Assembly: GCA_964589935.1 (NCBI GenBank) | Contig: CAZPVD010000003.1 | Location: 310,001 to 374,000, forward strand | Reading direction: 5' to 3' | Length of the DNA stretch: 64,000 nucleotides | DNA from: VHCN01 sp964589935 | GTDB taxonomy: Bacteria; Verrucomicrobiota; Verrucomicrobiia; Limisphaerales; VHCN01 | Shown here: positions 61,929 to 64,000 of the stretch, in pieces | Numbering within the stretch: the first letter of the stretch is position 1 | How the letters are laid out: each line of letters starts with the position of its first letter | Translations under genes and position numbers: made by a program | Notes under the pieces: generated by a model | What the model saw: only the letters and a program-made list of their open reading frames with translations | Told to the model about the DNA's origin: nothing | The model's database searches: none

Positions 61929-62807
61929 ATGAACGCTTTGAAAGACTCGCTGATCGAACTGATCCGCCGCACGTCCGCCGAAATCCCCGACGACGTGAAC
62001 CAAGCCCTCATCCAGTCGCTGGAAAACGAAAAGAAAGGCACCATCGCCGAGTCGGCGCTCAAGATCATTGACCGCAACATCTCGCTGGCGAAACAGAAGT
62101 CGCAGCCCATCTGCCAGGACACCGGCAGCATCATCTTCTACGTAGAGTGCCCTGTGGGCATGGACCAGATCGCCTTCGAGGACGCCGCGCGCCTCGCCGT
62201 CAAGGCGGCGACGAAGAAAGGCTTCCTTCGCCAGAACTCGGTGGATTCGCTCACGGGCGTGAACGACGGAACGAATGTTGGCCCCGGTTCGCCGACGATT
62301 CATTTTCATCAGCACCGCGAGCCGGAGATCAACGTGAAGCTCATCCTCAAGGGCGGCGGCTGCGAAAACGTCGGCGCGCAATACTCGCTACCCAGTGAAA
62401 AGCTCAAGGCCAACCGCGACCTCGACGGCTGCCGCAAAGTAATTCTGGACGCGGTGTTGCAGGCGCAGGGCAAAGGCTGCGGGCCGGGCATCCTCGGCGT
62501 GTGCATCGGCGGCGACCGCGCGACGGGCTACGAGTTTTCCAAACAGCAATTCCTGCGGCTGATTCCCGACCGCAACTCCGTGCCGGAGCTGGACGCGCTG
62601 GAGCAGGACATTTTGAAGACGGCGAACGAACTCGGCATCGGCCCGATGGGATTCGGCGGCAAGACGACGTTGCTGGGCGTGAAGATTTGCGCGGCGAACC
62701 GCCTGCCCGCGTCGTATTTCGTGAGCATCAGCTACATGTGCTGGGCGTATCGGCGTCAGGGCGTGACGCTGGATGCGGAAGGGACAATTGGGAAATGGTT
62801 GTATTGA
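61929..62807 (+). CDS. Fumarate hydratase class I, alpha subunit (two-subunit type)
   Basis: The 292-aa protein is read from MNALKDSLIELIRRTSAEIP; codons upstream have no homology. It has the class I fumarase / L(+)-tartrate dehydratase alpha pattern: PICQDTGSIIFYVECPVG (first Fe-S ligand Cys), LRQNSVDSLTGVNDGTNVGP, LILKGGGCENVGAQYSL, GCGPGILGVCIGGDRATGYE and PMGFGGKTTLLGVKIC. A beta subunit gene normally follows, but here a kinase starts 33 bp downstream. The enzyme hydrates fumarate to malate in the citric acid cycle; tartrate dehydratase is the alternative. Confidence 0.88.
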   Translation: MNALKDSLIELIRRTSAEIPDDVNQALIQSLENEKKGTIAESALKIIDRNISLAKQKSQPICQDTGSIIFYVECPVGMDQIAFEDAARLAVKAATKKGFLRQNSVDSLTGVNDGTNVGPGSPTIHFHQHREPEINVKLILKGGGCENVGAQYSLPSEKLKANRDLDGCRKVILDAVLQAQGKGCGPGILGVCIGGDRATGYEFSKQQFLRLIPDRNSVPELDALEQDILKTANELGIGPMGFGGKTTLLGVKICAANRLPASYFVSISYMCWAYRRQGVTLDAEGTIGKWLY

Positions 62808-62840
62808 TGAAACACGAATCAATTGCGCAAGAAAGGAACT

Positions 62841-64000
62841 ATGCCAGAAATAAAAAAAGGAACAGAGATTCAAGGCCGTTACGTAATCGGAGACCATCTC
62901 GGTAGTGGTGGTTTTGGAATCGTATGGCGGGCAACTGACAAACAACTCCATCGGGATGTCGCCATCAAGCGCCTGAGTTCCAGCGGAGGAGAAAACGAGC
63001 ACTTGATTGAGGAAGCGCGACGGACAGTTAAATTAGGTGGCCACCAAAATATCGTTCAAGTTTTCGACGTGATTCAAGAAGGCGATGAGGCGCTCCTTGT
63101 GATGGAATTCGTGGACGGAGAATCTCTTGAAGCATTGTGCCGCCGACACATTCGTAGCAAGACATGGCTTGAACAACAGGAGGCATTGGACATTTGGAAA
63201 CAAGTGTTGGAAGGACTCGTGTTCGCCCATAAGCAGCAGCTTTATCACCGTGACATTAAACCATCCAACATCCTCGTTTCTAAACTCGGATTGGTGAAGC
63301 TCGTGGACTTCGGTTTAGCGAAGACACTTGAAGAATTGAGAAAGGATATACCGGTTGCGCCAGGATTCGCTTGGAGTGGAACGCCAAACTTCATGTCGCC
63401 CGAGCAAGCTACTGGTGAAGCGTTAGACCAGCAAACAGACATTTTCTCTGCTGGAATCGTTGGCTACATTCTTTTTACGGGTCGTCATCCCTTCAATCAT
63501 CCATCTGCCGTTGCCAGTGTGTTCGAGCTCATCAAAGACTCGACGTTTGATTGCCCCGAACCGTCACTTGGAGATGGAAAAACTGTTCCTGAAATTGTTT
63601 GCGCGGTTCTCAGGAAAATGCTCCGCAAGGCAAAAGCAGAACGATACGGAACAATTCTGGACGCTCTGAGCGACGTCACAAAACAACCAGCGCAAGCTTG
63701 CGTGAAATGTGGGACAAACAATCCGCTCACAAGTCGTTTTTGCAGTCAATGTGGGGCGGTGTTAGCTCAAGCCGAGTCGCCACGGCCGATTTCAATCAAA
63801 GCCACCTCGACTGTGCCAAATGCTGAAGAATTAAACGCTCAAGGCTTTCGACTGACCCAGCAAGGGCTCTGGGATGAAGCCATTGAGAAGTATCATGAGG
63901 CCATTGCTGCAAACAGCGAACATGGACTTGCCTACAGCAACTTGGGTTTTGCGCTTAATCGCACCGGCCAGTTCGAGGAGGCAATTAAGGTTCTTACAAA
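62841..64000 (+). CDS. Ser/Thr protein kinase with zinc ribbon and TPR, 3' partial
   Basis: The open frame runs from ATG 62841 off the right edge (386 codons visible). The kinase domain has glycine loop GSGGFG (21-26), K43 in VAIKR, catalytic HRDIKPSN (136-143), DFG (156-158) and SPEQ in place of APE. A zinc ribbon follows (C287, C290, C301, C304; CVKCGTNNPLTSRFCSQCG), then TPR repeats begin near residue 330 (EELNAQGFRLTQQGLWDEAI, LAYSNLGFALNRTG). Base composition is much lower in GC than upstream genes, with A/T-ending codons, which suggests later acquisition. The target is unknown. Confidence 0.9.
   Translation, partial: MPEIKKGTEIQGRYVIGDHLGSGGFGIVWRATDKQLHRDVAIKRLSSSGGENEHLIEEARRTVKLGGHQNIVQVFDVIQEGDEALLVMEFVDGESLEALCRRHIRSKTWLEQQEALDIWKQVLEGLVFAHKQQLYHRDIKPSNILVSKLGLVKLVDFGLAKTLEELRKDIPVAPGFAWSGTPNFMSPEQATGEALDQQTDIFSAGIVGYILFTGRHPFNHPSAVASVFELIKDSTFDCPEPSLGDGKTVPEIVCAVLRKMLRKAKAERYGTILDALSDVTKQPAQACVKCGTNNPLTSRFCSQCGAVLAQAESPRPISIKATSTVPNAEELNAQGFRLTQQGLWDEAIEKYHEAIAANSEHGLAYSNLGFALNRTGQFEEAIKVLT

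Overview
The window comes from a high-GC bacterium of the PVC superphylum, most like Verrucomicrobiota. The evidence is the gene content: DUF1501, DUF1549/DUF1553, DUF1552 and DUF1587/1592/1588/1585 proteins, a Pirellula/Verrucomicrobium-type heme-binding dehydrogenase, pseudopilin-like proteins starting with FTLIELL, and many short dispersed palindromic repeats, several inside reading frames. No rRNA, tRNA, CRISPR array, integrase or prophage was seen. The lineage is inferred from families, not from a marker gene.

Layout. 1-4150: a large secreted dehydrogenase/cytochrome/ThuA protein (cut by the window edge) and an esterase. 4180-12450: a small membrane protein, then a minus-strand, ATGA-coupled operon (DUF1549/LamG protein, beta-propeller/metallo-beta-lactamase fusion, DUF1501 protein). 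12539-19015: housekeeping genes holB, an O-antigen-ligase-like protein, aroQ, accB-accC, a repeat-rich gap, a frameshifted small lipoprotein and thiE. 19034-22044: glycerol use (glpK, a GlpF/aquaporin-like channel) with a secreted protein of unknown function between them. 22134-30776: reductive pyrimidine catabolism (PreA-like dehydrogenase, dihydropyrimidinase, N-carbamoyl-beta-alanine hydrolase, class III transaminase, methylmalonate/malonate semialdehyde dehydrogenase, NCS1 permease), interrupted by a 23S-rRNA-intervening-sequence-type four-helix gene bounded by inverted repeats. 30773-33951: purB, a CxxCH secreted protein and a small membrane protein.

34111-43288: two more PVC cassettes (DUF1549/1553 + DUF1501; DUF1592-type cytochrome + DUF1552) around a methyltransferase. 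43382-49458: cell envelope genes (HlyD-like adaptor, methyltransferase, PBP4/DacB, ceramidase-like protein, TolC-like protein). 49489-51884: a NifS-like and an IscU-like gene, each missing a key active-site residue, next to a YggS/PLPBP gene. 51969-55606: EVE protein, FtsK and a small unknown protein. 55703-59340: an alpha/alpha-barrel prenyltransferase-repeat protein, a DUF116-polyprenyl synthase fusion and a membrane-anchored GrpE-like protein. 59465-64000: two tandem pseudopilin-like paralogues, a membrane protein, a class I fumarase alpha subunit without a neighbouring beta subunit, and a Ser/Thr kinase with zinc ribbon and TPR that runs off the right edge.

Most notable: (1) the inverted-repeat-bounded four-helix cassette in the pyrimidine operon; (2) the co-located NifS-like (PLP lysine replaced by Arg) and IscU-like (middle cluster cysteine replaced by Gly) pair; (3) the DUF116-polyprenyl synthase fusion; (4) palindromic repeats carried inside open reading frames.
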